A stretch of 64,000 nt of DNA from Staphylococcus argenteus (GTDB taxonomy: Bacteria; Bacillota; Bacilli; Staphylococcales; Staphylococcaceae). The stretch spans positions 2,118,539-2,182,538 of the forward strand of contig NC_016941.1 of NCBI RefSeq assembly GCF_000236925.1. Reading direction: 5' to 3'. The notes below the pieces were generated by a model that saw nothing but the letters and a program-made list of their open reading frames with translations, made no database searches and had not been told where the DNA came from. A program made the translations under genes and the position numbers. Below, in pieces: positions 50,801 through 60,446 of the stretch; position 1 is the first letter of the stretch, and each line of letters opens with the position of its first letter.

Positions 50801-53800
50801 TAATAGTAGTATCTGCGGTAATACCTTGAATATCAGTAACTGCTTGATCTTTAATTTGTGTTACTTCATTTGTTGTTTGCGCATTTAAGATATCTTGATA
50901 AGCTTTTTCTTTAGCTTTTGTAACTAAATCTTTTGCTGCATTTTTCTCTTCAGTCGTAGCACCCGTTGTATTATCAATAGCTTGATTTTGTGTTGCAACA
51001 GCTTGGTCTACATCATTTTTCGCATTTGATTTAACTGCTGTTGCTGGTTGCGTACTTTGAATTGAATTTTTACCTGCATCTTTCGCAGCGTCTACACCAT
51101 TATTATCATTTGCTGCTGTGATATTATTTTTCGCATCTGTAACTGCTTGTGCTAATTGTTGAATAGCCGCTTCTTTCTCTTCATTTGTAGCGTTTTGATC
51201 ATTATTAATCACTGTTGTTTGCGCAGCTTGTAATTGATCGATTTCATCTTTGGCTGCTTGTTTTTTCATAACTTTTGGCGTTACAGCATTAATCGCTGCT
51301 TCTGCAGTTGCTTTCGCCTCATCGACTTCTGCATTAGTATTTGCTGCTGTGATTGCTTGATTTGCTTTAGCATTTTCAGTATTTGCTTCAGTTTCTGCAT
51401 CTTGTTTTTCTTCATCAGTTGCATCTGCAGTAGCTTGAATTGCTTGTAATTTATTATTTAAAATTGTTGTGATTTCATTGCGTGCAGTTGCTTTTTTATT
51501 AACAGTTGGTGTTACTTGATCAATACTTGTTTCACCATTTGTTTTAGCTTGATCTACATCATTTTGGCTATTTGCTGCTTCGATATTGCTATTTGCTTGT
51601 GTCACAGCATTGTCTACATCAGTATTTGCTGCAGCAATTTCTTCTGCAGTAATGTCTTGTGTTTGAGCGATTGCTGTTTTACGTTCATTTGCTTTCGTAG
51701 CAATAGCTTGTTTTGCATCATCTTTAGTTGTAGTAGCAGGTTGAATCGCTTCAATTTTAGCAATCTCTGCATTTTTAGCAGCTTCAACATCAGCATTTGA
51801 ATGCGCATCATCTATAGCTGTATCAGCAGTTGTTTTTTCAGTTTGAACTAGTTGTTTTGCTGCCGCTTTTTCTTCTGTTGTTGCTCCGTTATTTGCATCT
51901 ATAGCTGTTTCTTGAGCTTGTACTTTTTCTGCTATAGCTTGTTTCGCTGCTGGTTTAACATTTGCATCTGGTGTAATTGCTGCAATTGTACCTTCGTTAG
52001 TAGTTTTGACATTATCTACATCAGTATTTGCTGCTGCATTATCAATATCAGCATTTGCAGTAACTACTGCTTCGTCAACTTTATCTTTGGCTGCTTGTTG
52101 TTCTTCAGTCGTTGAAGCATTCATTGCTTCAATTGCTGTTTTACGTTCGCTAGCTTTTTGAGCAATTTCCGCTTTAGCTTCAGTCTTTTTCGTTGTGGCA
52201 GCTTGAATCTGATTAATTGCAGAAATACCATTATCTTTGGCAGTTGCTACTCCATTATTTGTATTTTCAGTATCTATATTTGTTAACGCTTCTTGTTTTT
52301 TCGCATCCAATTGAGTATATGCAGCTTCTTTTTCTTCTGTTGTTGAAGCATTACTATTTTGGATTTCTTGTTTACGAGTATTATATGCATTTTCTACTGC
52401 TGCTGTAGCTTCAGGTTTAACTCTCACTTGTGTTTGAATTGCATTAATTTTATCTAAAACTTTCGCTTTAGTATCAGCAACTTCTTGTTTTGATTTAACA
52501 ACTTTAATGTCATGTAAACCTTCTTTTTGTGCAGTGTCTACGGCTTGTTTTGCTTCTGCTACTTCTTCATCAGTTGCATTTGTAACTGCAGCATTTTGAG
52601 CATTTTTAGCCGCAGCCGCTTGTTTAACTTCTTTATATGCATTCATTTTAGTTTCAGTAGAGTCAGTAAGATTTTCAATTTTAAAAATTTCTTCGTTTTT
52701 AACTCGTTCTAAATCTTGTGCCGTTGTAGTCGCTTCAATCGCTTTAACACCAGCTTCTTTAGCAGCATTTATACGTTCAATAGCTTCTGCTACTTCTTCA
52801 TTCGTAGTATCAGGGTTTAATGGTGCCTCATCAATTTGAGCTTGAACCACTTCATAATATTCATCTAGCGCAGCTGCTTTCGCTGAAGTAGTTGGTGCAG
52901 TTTGATTAATATCATTAATTGCTTTCGTTTTAATCGCTTCTACTTGTTCATTAGTCGTTGCTGCATCTATATCTTTTATAGCTTTAGTTTCAATTTGACC
53001 AATTTTATTGTTCGCTACATCTTTTTCATCTTGTAATGATGCAGTAGACTTTTTAATTTGTTGTTTACGAGTAGTAACAGCTTGGATAATCTCTTGTTTC
53101 GCTTGTGGTTTAGTCGTTGGTGTAATTACATCTTGTTCTAAAACTGCAATACCATTGTCTTTTTCAGTTGTAACACCTTGAGCTGTTGTTTGTTTATTAA
53201 TTTCTGCGATTGCATTATTTTTATCATTATTAACTTTAGTAACAAAGGCTGTAATTTCATCACGTGTAACTTTTGTATTTTGCTGTGCTGCTGTGATTTT
53301 TTCCTGTGCTTTAGCGTCTAATTCTGCAATTGCTGCTTGATCATCGATTAAAGCCGCTTGTAACTTTGTCACTAAGCCATCAATATCAGCTTGTGATGCA
53401 CGATTTGCTGTTTCAACATGATTAGCATCTTCATTTAAAATTGTGTCCGCTTGTTGTTTAAGTTTGTTATATTCAGCAATAGATGCAGTTGTATAATGAC
53501 TATCATCAATTTGTACGTTCACTTGTTGTTGTAACGCATCTTTATTCATTTCAACTGCTACTGAAAATGGATCAGCTATTAATGTAACTTCTGGCTGCGC
53601 ATTATTAATTACAGCATCTGAAGCAGTACGATATGTTAATTTCTCATTAAAATCAATATTTTTAGGTGTATCGATATTCGCAACATTAACTTTATATGAT
53701 AATTTTAATGATTTATCTGGGAATAAAACTTCTTTTGTATGAGTACCACGTGCTGTTGTCACACCTTGACTTGTAAATGTTAATTTATTAGCATTTTGAT

Positions 53801-55136
53801 CATAATTAACAGTCATATTTTTTAATACTGTACTGTCTTCGTTTCCATCAGGGAACGTAGTAGATAATGAATCATTAACGTATGTTACACCTTGTGGTAA
53901 AGTTACTTCATATTTAAATTGATCTGCTTTTAAAGATGCACCAAAATTACCATTATTACCAATTTCAGTGTTAATAGTATATTCTTTGTTGTTTGTTGCT
54001 TTCGGTGCTAAATCTCTATTTTTGACATATAAATGAGATCCTGAGAATAATCCAACATTATCAATGAATGAGTAGTATTTGTAACCGTCTTTATTTGTTG
54101 TAATTCTTGAAGCATCTGCAACTGCTGTATTGTCTGGAATAAATTGTAATTCTAAGCGATCAGCATCCGTTGGCACTTTAAATAAATGTGCAGTACCAGT
54201 CTTAGCTACATTTACAGTTGCTAATTCAGTATTTTTCTTAGCATCTTTAATAACTAAGTTTGTTGCCCCTTGCTTACTATTTGTTTGCATAGTTGTAAAA
54301 TTAATAATTAATTCTGAATCTGGTTTAACATTTACTGTTTTTGAAATACCGTTAAAGTCACCGTGATCAGTTGAATCATTAGCATTCACACGACCTAATG
54401 CTGCTACATTTCCTTTAGCTTGATAGTTTTGCGGACTATTTTTATCAAACATATCACTTCGGCGTAATTCAGAATTAACGAAACCAACTTTACCATTATT
54501 AATTAAAGTATAACCATTGACATGATCTGTAACAGTTACAGTTGGATCTTGTCTATTCTCATCTGTTTTAATTGCAGGATCATCAAATGTTAATGTTGTA
54601 TTGATACTACCTTCACCTGTATTGTTAGCATTAGGATCTTGTGTTTGTGTGTTTGATGCTACAGGCGCTGGTTGTGCCGCTGCTGGTTGTCCTGCAGGTG
54701 CTGCTGCGTTTGCTGGTTGTGCTTGATTGGCAGGTGCTGCATTATTAGCAGGTGCAGTTTGATTATTTCCTTGTCCTACTTGGTTTCCTGGTTGTGCTTG
54801 CGCTGCATTATTAGCATCTACTTGGTTACCTTGTCCTGCTGGTTGTGCATTTGGATCTGCTTGGCCACCTTGATTTGCAGCTGGCTGCGGTTTATTAGCT
54901 GGAGTTCCCGCTGGTTGCGCTGCTGGATTAGCTTGTGCTCCTGGTGTACCAGCATTTGCATTAGGTTGTGCATTAGCGTCAGCTGGTTGCGCTGGTTGAT
55001 TTTGTGCTGGCTGATTTTGCTCTGCTGCAGACGCAGTCGGATTAGTAGATATAAATGTAACAGTAGCAATTAAGGCTGAAAAAATACCGACATTAAATTT
55101 TCTGATACTAAATTTTTGTTGTCTGAATAAATTCAT
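47835..55136 (-). CDS. fmtB: Giant LPXTG cell-wall surface protein FmtB (SasB/Mrp)
   Basis: 2433 residues. The YSIRK-type signal peptide (FSIRKFNVGIFSALIATV, cleavage around TASAAEQ) is followed by a Gln/Pro/Ala/Asn-rich stretch to ~165. A beta-rich region spans ~175-540. A long array of ~75-residue helical repeats (DUF1542 type, each with AT-TEEK-AA and DAxxNAxVDxAK patterns) spans ~590-1970. A Ser/Thr/Asn-rich linker leads to the sorting signal LPDTG (2395-2399), a hydrophobic span and KKDRQTEE. Sortase A should anchor it to peptidoglycan. fmtB mutants are known to affect methicillin resistance. Repeat number varies between strains. The start has AGGAGGGTGACTTA upstream. Confidence 0.95.
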   Translation of the reverse strand: MNLFRQQKFSIRKFNVGIFSALIATVTFISTNPTASAAEQNQPAQNQPAQPADANAQPNANAGTPGAQANPAAQPAGTPANKPQPAANQGGQADPNAQPAGQGNQVDANNAAQAQPGNQVGQGNNQTAPANNAAPANQAQPANAAAPAGQPAAAQPAPVASNTQTQDPNANNTGEGSINTTLTFDDPAIKTDENRQDPTVTVTDHVNGYTLINNGKVGFVNSELRRSDMFDKNSPQNYQAKGNVAALGRVNANDSTDHGDFNGISKTVNVKPDSELIINFTTMQTNSKQGATNLVIKDAKKNTELATVNVAKTGTAHLFKVPTDADRLELQFIPDNTAVADASRITTNKDGYKYYSFIDNVGLFSGSHLYVKNRDLAPKATNNKEYTINTEIGNNGNFGASLKADQFKYEVTLPQGVTYVNDSLSTTFPDGNEDSTVLKNMTVNYDQNANKLTFTSQGVTTARGTHTKEVLFPDKSLKLSYKVNVANIDTPKNIDFNEKLTYRTASDAVINNAQPEVTLIADPFSVAVEMNKDALQQQVNVQIDDSHYTTASIAEYNKLKQQADTILNEDANHVETANRASQADIDGLVTKLQAALIDDQAAIAELDAKAQEKITAAQQNTKVTRDEITAFVTKVNNDKNNAIAEINKQTTAQGVTTEKDNGIAVLEQDVITPTTKPQAKQEIIQAVTTRKQQIKKSTASLQDEKDVANNKIGQIETKAIKDIDAATTNEQVEAIKTKAINDINQTAPTTSAKAAALDEYYEVVQAQIDEAPLNPDTTNEEVAEAIERINAAKEAGVKAIEATTTAQDLERVKNEEIFKIENLTDSTETKMNAYKEVKQAAAAKNAQNAAVTNATDEEVAEAKQAVDTAQKEGLHDIKVVKSKQEVADTKAKVLDKINAIQTQVRVKPEATAAVENAYNTRKQEIQNSNASTTEEKEAAYTQLDAKKQEALTNIDTENTNNGVATAKDNGISAINQIQAATTKKTEAKAEIAQKASERKTAIEAMNASTTEEQQAAKDKVDEAVVTANADIDNAAANTDVDNVKTTNEGTIAAITPDANVKPAAKQAIAEKVQAQETAIDANNGATTEEKAAAKQLVQTEKTTADTAIDDAHSNADVEAAKNAEIAKIEAIQPATTTKDDAKQAIATKANERKTAIAQTQDITAEEIAAANTDVDNAVTQANSNIEAANSQNDVDQAKTNGETSIDQVTPTVNKKATARNEITTILNNKLQAIQATADATDEEKQDAETEANTENAKANQAITAANTNAEVDEAKATAEAAINAVTPKVMKKQAAKDEIDQLQAAQTTVINNDQNATNEEKEAAIQQLAQAVTDAKNNITAANDNNGVDAAKDAGKNSIQSTQPATAVKSNAKNDVDQAVATQNQAIDNTTGATTEEKNAAKDLVTKAKEKAYQDILNAQTTNEVTQIKDQAVTDIQGITADTTIKDVAKGELTTKANDQKALIAQSADATTEEKDQANQQVDARLTQGMQNIENAQSIDDVNTAKDAGIQAIEPIQASTDVKTNARAELLNEMQNKINDILNDNDTTNEEKEKGIGPVRNAYEEGLNNINAASTTVDVNNAKDLAVNKVQHIQATPVKKPAGKTELEQAATERKQQIEQTPNASQQEINDAKQEVDNELNQAKTNVDQSSTDGYVDAAVKGGKAKINAVKTFSEYKKDSLAKIEDAYNAKVSEADNSNASTASEIAEAKQKLAEFKQTAEQNINQATSKDDIEIQIHNDLDNINNYVIPSAKKESATNELYAYADQKRNNISADTNATQDEKQAAINKVNQTVESALESINDGVENSDVDDALAQGKAAIDAVQVEATVKPKAIQVIDTKAEETKDSIDHSDQLTTEEKSEALATIKQITDQAKQGINDATTTAEVEKAKAQGLEAFDNIQIDSTEKQKAIEELETALDQIEAGVNVDADATTEEKEAFTNALEDILSKATEDISDQTTNAEIATVKNSALEELKAQRINPVVKKNALEAIREVVNKQIEIIKNADADASAKEIARTDLGRYFDRFADNLDKTQTNTEVAELQNVTIPAIEAIVPQNDPNANATPENTGQPNSTAATTNENVDAPSTTPSNSSMSTDESTTAPSAINSSSDNTTTNSNGNVNASTSTDNGTTDKPSPKTNSATPTEGTTNNNTTAATSGNDAPSNNSSSSTAPTATENTVASSATEGNMEPSTNDTNQNADVNNNADSQPANGKVAQPKSEATHKSEKDGKDSTNQSMVESTNETLPSADITEPKAPSVTSKDKEGSMSEQSEAGQSKSDTKVASNETDETTGKVDTDVSNNSTASKSVDAKDNMTSKDASQKDNMTTAGATDKATQNDNTKASVASVSNENNSTNQEMTETRKSNIDKYNAMSVQQNKDTKAEPKTNQKAKALPDTGMSHNDDLPYAELALGAGMAFLIRRFTKKDRQTEE

Positions 55137-55372
55137 TAAGTCACCCTCCTGGTTGATTATTCTTGCTGTTAAATGATGTCACTTAATCAACTTTTAATAT
55201 AAACAGCTTTCTTCCATCTAAAAAGACAGAACAACTCTATCTAATTAAAATTAATTTTATCATCATTATATATTGAGTACCGGTGTATTTTATATTACAT
55301 ATTGATTACTTTGTTTTTATTATATTTATATCATTTTACATTTGTAGTATAAATTATTTCTTCAAGCACAAA

Positions 55373-55398
55373 AAAACCGATGCATTTGCATCGGTTTA
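55373..55398 (-). terminator. glmM operon terminator
   Basis: On the minus strand AAACCGATGCAAATGCATCGGTTT followed by TTTTGTG, 13 bp after the glmM stop. The rest of 55137-55410 is the AT-rich promoter region of fmtB. Confidence 0.88.
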
Positions 55399-55410
55399 TT
55401 CACCATAAAA

Positions 55411-56766
55411 TTATTTGTCTAATCCCATTTTTTCTTGAACTACATCAGCTATTTGTTGTGCAAATCGTTCAGCATCTTCATCAGTTGCCGCTTCAACCAT
55501 GACACGAACTAATGGTTCAGTACCAGAAGGTCTTACTAAAATTCTACCTTCTCCATTCATTTCTACTTCAACTTTTGTCATAACTTCTTTTACATCAACA
55601 TTTTCTTCTACGCGATATTTATCAGTTACTCGTACGTTAATTAATGATTGCGGGTATTTCTTCATTTGTGCTGCTAACTCGCTTAAAGATTTTCCAGTCA
55701 TTTTAATAACTGAAGCTAAGTGAATACCTGTTAATAATCCATCACCTGTAGTATTATAATCCATCATAACAATATGTCCTGATTGTTCTCCACCAAGATT
55801 ATAATTTCCACGACGCATTTCTTCAACAACGTATCTGTCTCCAACTTTTGTCTTATTAGATTTAATACCTTCTTGTTCAAGAGCTTTATAGAAACCTAAA
55901 TTACTCATCACTGTTGAAACAATCATATCATTGTTTAATTCTTGGTTTTTATGCATTGCTTGACCAATTATAAACATAATTTGATCGCCGTCAACGATTT
56001 GTCCATTTTCATCTACTGCTATAATTCTATCTCCGTCGCCATCAAAAGCAAGTCCAAAATCACTTTCGGTTTCTAATACTTTTTCAGCTAATTTTTCAGG
56101 ATGTGTCGACCCGCACTTTTCATTGATATTGTATCCGTCTGGACTACAACCAATTGTTTCAGTATCAGCTTCCAAGTCACCGAATAAAAATGGTGCTAGT
56201 GATGATGTTGAACCATTTGCTCCGTCTAAAACAATTTTTAAGCCTTCAAAGTTAACATCGACTGTTGATTTTAAGTAACTTAAATACTTTTGCGCACCTT
56301 CAAAGTAATCTGAGTAATGCACAATATCATTACCAACCGGTCTAGGTAATTCTGGATTCTCTTGATCCAATAATGCTTCAATTTCATTTTCTTGTTCATC
56401 AGATAATTTAAAACCATCTGATCCAAAGAACTTAATTCCATTATCTGCCACTGGATTATGTGATGCTGAAATCATTACACCTAATTCTGCACCCATTTCA
56501 CGTGTTAAATATGCAACACCTGGTGTTGAGATAATTCCTAAACGCATAACTTCTGCACCGATTGAAATTAATCCAGCTATTAACGCCGATTCTAACATTT
56601 CACCTGAAACTCTTGTATCACGGCCAACAAGTACACGAGGATGTTTTTCTCCTTTGTTGTGCGCTAATACATAACCACCATATCTTCCTAATTTAAATGC
56701 CAATTCTGGTGTTAATTCTTGGTTTGCGACACCTCTAACTCCGTCTGTACCAAAATATTTTCCCAT
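55411..56766 (-). CDS. glmM: Phosphoglucosamine mutase
   Basis: Converts glucosamine-6-phosphate to glucosamine-1-phosphate, the step after GlmS on the way to UDP-GlcNAc. The 451 residues include the phosphoserine loop [14 protein letters not shown], the metal loop [12 protein letters not shown] and the substrate-binding GGEQSGHI and [27 protein letters not shown] precedes ATG. Third gene of dacA-cdaR-glmM, an order conserved in Firmicutes; GlmM is known to bind and inhibit the c-di-AMP cyclase encoded upstream. Confidence 0.97.
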   Translation of the reverse strand: MGKYFGTDGVRGVANQELTPELAFKLGRYGGYVLAHNKGEKHPRVLVGRDTRVSGEMLESALIAGLISIGAEVMRLGIISTPGVAYLTREMGAELGVMISASHNPVADNGIKFFGSDGFKLSDEQENEIEALLDQENPELPRPVGNDIVHYSDYFEGAQKYLSYLKSTVDVNFEGLKIVLDGANGSTSSLAPFLFGDLEADTETIGCSPDGYNINEKCGSTHPEKLAEKVLETESDFGLAFDGDGDRIIAVDENGQIVDGDQIMFIIGQAMHKNQELNNDMIVSTVMSNLGFYKALEQEGIKSNKTKVGDRYVVEEMRRGNYNLGGEQSGHIVMMDYNTTGDGLLTGIHLASVIKMTGKSLSELAAQMKKYPQSLINVRVTDKYRVEENVDVKEVMTKVEVEMNGEGRILVRPSGTEPLVRVMVEAATDEDAERFAQQIADVVQEKMGLDK

Positions 56767-56792
56767 TGTTTACTCTCCTTTATTTTAGCTAT

Positions 56793-57725
56793 TTATTTTA
56801 CATTGATATAAGCTTTTGTTTCACTTGGCTCTGCTTTAGTTACACCATCTGGCAGATCAATCTTAACAGTTTTTTCAGTTGATTCAGAAATACCATCTAA
56901 ATCTACTTCTGCATCCACTTCACTTATATTTTGCAAGTCATCACGACTACCAAAGATTTCTATCTCTTTATCTTCTAAATCAATCGAGCTTAATTCTTTA
57001 TCATCTGCTAAACTACCTTTTTGTTTAACATTTACTTTTACTTTTTTACTAAATGGTGCTACTTTAACTTGTAAATTCACTTCATTAGGTTGAATTGAGA
57101 CATTTAATTTATTCAATTTTTTATCAAATGCAGTTACATCTGCAACATCTTTTGTGTCACCTGTAATTTTTTTATTACCTTTAAATGTTGCTTTTAAGTA
57201 TGCAATTTCTTTCAATTGGTCTTCTCCACCAGTTACTTTAACAGTTTGAGGAGACACTTCTTGTTTTGTAATTTTGTATAGTGAATCAACATCACTTTGA
57301 CTTACATCCGGTTGAACAGTCATTTTTTTAGTAACTTTGTTTTCAAGTGTAATATTAGCCACTTTAGGTTTAACGGAATAATGGATGTCATCGGATAAAC
57401 CTTTAACTTGATATTTCTCTTGATATTTTCCTGCTTTTGCATTCGTTAAATCAATTACTACTCTTAAATCTTCTGGGTTTTCAATTTTTAATATTTTAGA
57501 TTGCGGACCTGAAATAGTAACATTAACTGTCTCAGGTGCTTTTGTTAAATGTAAGTCTTTTGAATTATAAAGAATTTCAACTGGTACATCTTGAATCGTC
57601 TTATTTGATTTTTGACCAAGGTTGCCAGTATTAAAGATATTTCCAAAAACATTGTTAACAGATAAAAAGAAAAACAATGCCAAAAGAAAGGCAATAAATC
57701 TTAAGCCCCATTTACTTTCCAGCAT
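56793..57725 (-). CDS. cdaR: CdaR (YbbR-domain regulator of the c-di-AMP cyclase)
   Basis: 310 residues with an N-terminal membrane anchor (GLRFIAFLLALFFFLSVNNVF) and four extracytoplasmic YbbR repeats of ~75-80 residues, recognisable by repeated VPVEILY / VNVTISGPQS, VSPQTVKVTGGEDQLKEI and VNVKQKGS / IEIFGSRDDLQNI units. It modulates CdaA/DacA across the membrane. Starts one base after the dacA stop, so it is co-transcribed with dacA and glmM. Confidence 0.92.
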   Translation of the reverse strand: MLESKWGLRFIAFLLALFFFLSVNNVFGNIFNTGNLGQKSNKTIQDVPVEILYNSKDLHLTKAPETVNVTISGPQSKILKIENPEDLRVVIDLTNAKAGKYQEKYQVKGLSDDIHYSVKPKVANITLENKVTKKMTVQPDVSQSDVDSLYKITKQEVSPQTVKVTGGEDQLKEIAYLKATFKGNKKITGDTKDVADVTAFDKKLNKLNVSIQPNEVNLQVKVAPFSKKVKVNVKQKGSLADDKELSSIDLEDKEIEIFGSRDDLQNISEVDAEVDLDGISESTEKTVKIDLPDGVTKAEPSETKAYINVK

Positions 57726-57726
57726 A

Positions 57727-58536
57727 TTATTTCACACCTTTCTTTTGAAAACGTGTGCCAAACCAATGTTCAGCTAGCAATTCTTCAAAAATTTCATTTG
57801 AAATGTCTCGGCGCAATTTTCCATCAAATGTCACTGAAATATCACCTGTTTCTTCAGATACGATGACTGTAAATGCATCAGATACCTCTGAAATACCTAC
57901 AGCAGCTCTATGTCTTGTTCCTAAACTTTTAGAAATTTTAGCACTATCAGACAATGGTAAATAACTTGCTGCCGCTGCTATCTTAGTTCCTTGAATGATC
58001 ATTGCACCATCATGTAAAGGTGTATTAGGTATAAAAACATTTATCAATAGTTCTTGTGAAATATTTGAATCCATTGCAATACCTGTTTCAATATAATCTT
58101 GTAGACCTGTTTCTTTTTCAAAGACTATTAAGGCTCCTATACGTCTCTTAGCCATGTATTGCACAGCTTTTGAAACAGACTGAATCAATTTCTCTTCATC
58201 TTTACTATACGTATTTGACGTATAACGTTTTAAAAAGCTACCTCTACCTAGTTGTTCTAGTGCACGTCTAATTTCTGGTTGGAATATAACTATTAAAGCC
58301 AATACTCCCCATTGAATAACGATATCGAATAATTTAGATGTCGCAGTCAAGTTTAATATCATACTTATCTGTTGGCCTATAACAATTACTAATATCCCTT
58401 TAAGTAATTGTATCGCTTTAGTTCCCTTAAAGACTGTAATAAGAAGATAAAGTACATACCAAACAATAAGTAAATCAAGGATACTCGTTACTATTTTTAA
58501 CGTACTGAGGTTTTGAAAAAAGTTGGAAAAATCCAT
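57727..58536 (-). CDS. dacA: Diadenylate cyclase (c-di-AMP synthase, CdaA/DacA)
   Basis: Makes c-di-AMP from two ATP; the messenger controls potassium uptake, osmolyte transport and cell-wall stress in S. aureus. 269 residues: three N-terminal membrane helices (IVTSILDLLIVWYVLYLLIT onwards), then the DAC domain with DGAMII and GTRHRAAVG, the two catalytic motifs. The frame is open 50 codons upstream, but GGAGGAGATGTT fixes ATG 58536 (MDFSNFFQNLS). First gene of the dacA-cdaR-glmM operon. Confidence 0.96.
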   Translation of the reverse strand: MDFSNFFQNLSTLKIVTSILDLLIVWYVLYLLITVFKGTKAIQLLKGILVIVIGQQISMILNLTATSKLFDIVIQWGVLALIVIFQPEIRRALEQLGRGSFLKRYTSNTYSKDEEKLIQSVSKAVQYMAKRRIGALIVFEKETGLQDYIETGIAMDSNISQELLINVFIPNTPLHDGAMIIQGTKIAAAASYLPLSDSAKISKSLGTRHRAAVGISEVSDAFTVIVSEETGDISVTFDGKLRRDISNEIFEELLAEHWFGTRFQKKGVK

Positions 58537-58723
58537 AACATCTCCTCCGGGTAATATTTTTCCATAATACCCATTATACCAATCATTTACAGCACTGTCA
58601 TACGAACACATTTTTAAATTGAAAAAATTTATTTTAAAGTTTTTAAGTACCCAATTTCTTTTTAGTGAATTAAAAAAGTAGTGCAAAAAGTTAAAGATAC
58701 TTTATACACTACAAATCATTTAT

Positions 58724-59632
58724 TTATAATAATGTTTCACCAAAAAATGTTCCAATTAATGAAACTGCCTGCTCTGCAGTATGATTATTGTGATCGATTA
58801 GTGGATTGACTTCAACTAAATCCATTGAAGTTACTAATTGTGATTGGTGTAATAACTCCAATGCGAAATGACTTTCTCTATAACTAAGTCCTCCTAAAAC
58901 TCTTGTTCCTGTACCAGGTGTTTCTAAAGGATCTAGTGCATCAACATCTAATGATAAATGTAAACCATCAATATTACGTGACTTTAAATATGTTAATGTA
59001 TTTTCAATAACTTCTTTTATACCTAGCTTATCTATATCAGCCATTGTAAAAGTTTTAATGTCATTATCTTTAATAAATTGTCTTTCACCTTTATCTAAAT
59101 CTCTCATACCAATTAAAACGATATTCTCTGGTTTTACTTTATTTACATTAAACTCTAATAATTCTTTAGGTCCTTCACCCGTTAAAACTCGTAGAGGCAT
59201 TCCATGAATATTTCCACTTGGAGATTCTTCTGGAATATTCAAATCACCATGAGCGTCATACCAAATCACGCCTAAGTTATTATAATGTTTACTTATCGCC
59301 GAGACAGAACCAACTGCAATAGAATGGTCTCCCCCAAGAACAAGCGGGAATCTATGATTTTCAATTGACTCTGAAACTTTTTTATTTAGGTTCTTTGTAA
59401 CCTCTAAAATTTCGTCATAGTTTCTTAAACCATTTTGTTCACTTTGAAATTTTTCTATATCTAATGATGGTACCTCAATATCCCCTTGATCATAAATCTC
59501 TAGATCCAATTGCTTCATGCGCGGAATTAATCCTGCATATCTAATTGCAGTTGGACCTAAGTCAACACCAAGCTTTCTTTGTCCAAATGTTGATGGTACA
59601 CCAATTATATCTATAGCCTTTGTCTTACTCAT
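58724..59632 (-). CDS. rocF: Arginase
   Basis: Hydrolyses arginine to ornithine and urea. The 302 residues contain the binuclear manganese motifs [19 protein letters not shown] and SLDVDALDP, plus the C-terminal [28 protein letters not shown] precedes ATG. Single gene between the rRNA/tRNA cluster and dacA. Arginase connects arginine catabolism to urease-based acid resistance in staphylococci. Confidence 0.96.
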   Translation of the reverse strand: MSKTKAIDIIGVPSTFGQRKLGVDLGPTAIRYAGLIPRMKQLDLEIYDQGDIEVPSLDIEKFQSEQNGLRNYDEILEVTKNLNKKVSESIENHRFPLVLGGDHSIAVGSVSAISKHYNNLGVIWYDAHGDLNIPEESPSGNIHGMPLRVLTGEGPKELLEFNVNKVKPENIVLIGMRDLDKGERQFIKDNDIKTFTMADIDKLGIKEVIENTLTYLKSRNIDGLHLSLDVDALDPLETPGTGTRVLGGLSYRESHFALELLHQSQLVTSMDLVEVNPLIDHNNHTAEQAVSLIGTFFGETLL

Positions 59633-59722
59633 AATTGCCCCCCTTTGTTATACATAATTTCAGAATAATGTATGCGCTTACTATAATCAAGCAATACCTC
59701 TAACCTAAAAAAGAATAAAAAA

Positions 59723-59748
59723 GCACTTTCCAAAAAAATGGAAAGTGC
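59723..59748 (-). terminator. Terminator of the rRNA-tRNA operon
   Basis: GCACTTTCC / GGAAAGTGC around an A/T loop; on the minus strand it is followed by TTTTTTATTC, seven bases after the 3' end of tRNA-Lys. Confidence 0.85.
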
Positions 59749-59754
59749 AAGTAG

Positions 59755-59827
59755 TGAGCCATAGAGGATTCGAACCTCTGACCCTCTGATTAAAAGTCAG
59801 ATGCTCTACCAACTGAGCTAATGGCTC
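59755..59827 (-). tRNA. tRNA-Lys (UUU)
   Basis: 73 nt. Cloverleaf with acceptor GAGCCAT / ATGGCTC, anticodon loop CTTTTAA (TTT) and T-arm GGTTCGAATCC. CCA not encoded. Confidence 0.95.
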
Positions 59828-59833
59828 TAATGG

Positions 59834-59905
59834 CTGGGCTAGCTGGATTCGAACCAACGAGTGACGGAGTCAAAGTCCGTTGCCTTACCGCTTGGCTATA
59901 GCCCA
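59834..59905 (-). tRNA. tRNA-Gln (UUG)
   Basis: 72 nt. Acceptor TGGGCTA / TAGCCCA, anticodon loop CTTTGAC (TTG), T-arm GGTTCGAATCC. CCA not encoded. Confidence 0.95.
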
Positions 59906-59914
59906 ATATATAGA

Positions 59915-59998
59915 TGGTGGAGGGGGGCAGATTCGAACTGCCGAACCCGAAGGAGCGGATTTACAGTCCGCCGCGTTTAGCCACTTCGCTACCCCTCC
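59915..59998 (-). tRNA. tRNA-Tyr (GUA)
   Basis: 84 nt with encoded CCA. Class II tRNA with a long variable arm (CTCCTTCGGG region), anticodon loop CTGTAAA (GTA), acceptor GGAGGGG. Confidence 0.95.
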
Positions 59999-60019
59999 AG
60001 CTTATTCAATTAATCAAAA

Positions 60020-60095
60020 TGGTGGAGAATGACGGGTTCGAACCGCCGACCCTCTGCTTGTAAGGCAGATGCTCTCCCAGCTGAGCTAATTCTCC
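60020..60095 (-). tRNA. tRNA-Val (UAC)
   Basis: 76 nt with encoded CCA. Acceptor GGAGAAT, anticodon loop CTTACAA (TAC), T-arm CGGTTCGAACCCG. Confidence 0.95.
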
Positions 60096-60102
60096 AAAAT
60101 AA

Positions 60103-60174
60103 TGACTCCTACGGGACTCGAACCCGTGTTACCGCCGTGAAAGGGCGGTGTCTTAACCGCTTGACCAAGGAGCC
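60103..60174 (-). tRNA. tRNA-Glu (UUC)
   Basis: 72 nt. Acceptor GGCTCCT with AGGAGTC (one G-T pair), anticodon loop CTTTCAC (TTC), T-arm GGGTTCGAGTCCC. CCA not encoded. Confidence 0.95.
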
Positions 60175-60175
60175 A

Positions 60176-60250
60176 TGGCTCCACAGGTAGGACTCGAACC
60201 TACGACCGATCGGTTAACAGCCGATAGCTCTACCACTGAGCTACTGTGGA
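60176..60250 (-). tRNA. tRNA-Asn (GUU)
   Basis: 75 nt with encoded CCA. Acceptor TCCACAG, anticodon loop CTGTTAA (GTT), T-arm AGGTTCGAGTCCT. First tRNA after 5S rRNA in the transcript. Confidence 0.95.
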
Positions 60251-60260
60251 ATAATATATA

Positions 60261-60375
60261 GCCTGGCAACGTTCTACTCTAGCGGAACGTAAGTCCAACT
60301 ACCATCGACGCTAAGGAGCTTAACTTCTGTGTTCGGCATGGGAACAGGTGTGACCTCCTTGCTATAGTCACCAGA
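60261..60375 (-). rRNA. rrf: 5S ribosomal RNA
   Basis: About 115 nt, beginning TCTGGTGACTATAGC and ending GTTGCCAGGC so that the two ends pair. Contains the conserved CCCATGCCGAACACAGAAG. Third rRNA of the operon, followed by tRNA-Asn. Confidence 0.95.
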
Positions 60376-60446
60376 CATATGAACGTAGTTTATACATTCA
60401 AAACTAGATAGTAAGTAAAAGTGATTTTGCTTCGCAAAACATTTAT

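Noticed and set aside
48244..55073. Many open frames antisense to or out of frame with fmtB
   Set aside because: Shadows of the repetitive DUF1542 coding sequence; low-complexity translations with no ribosome binding sites.
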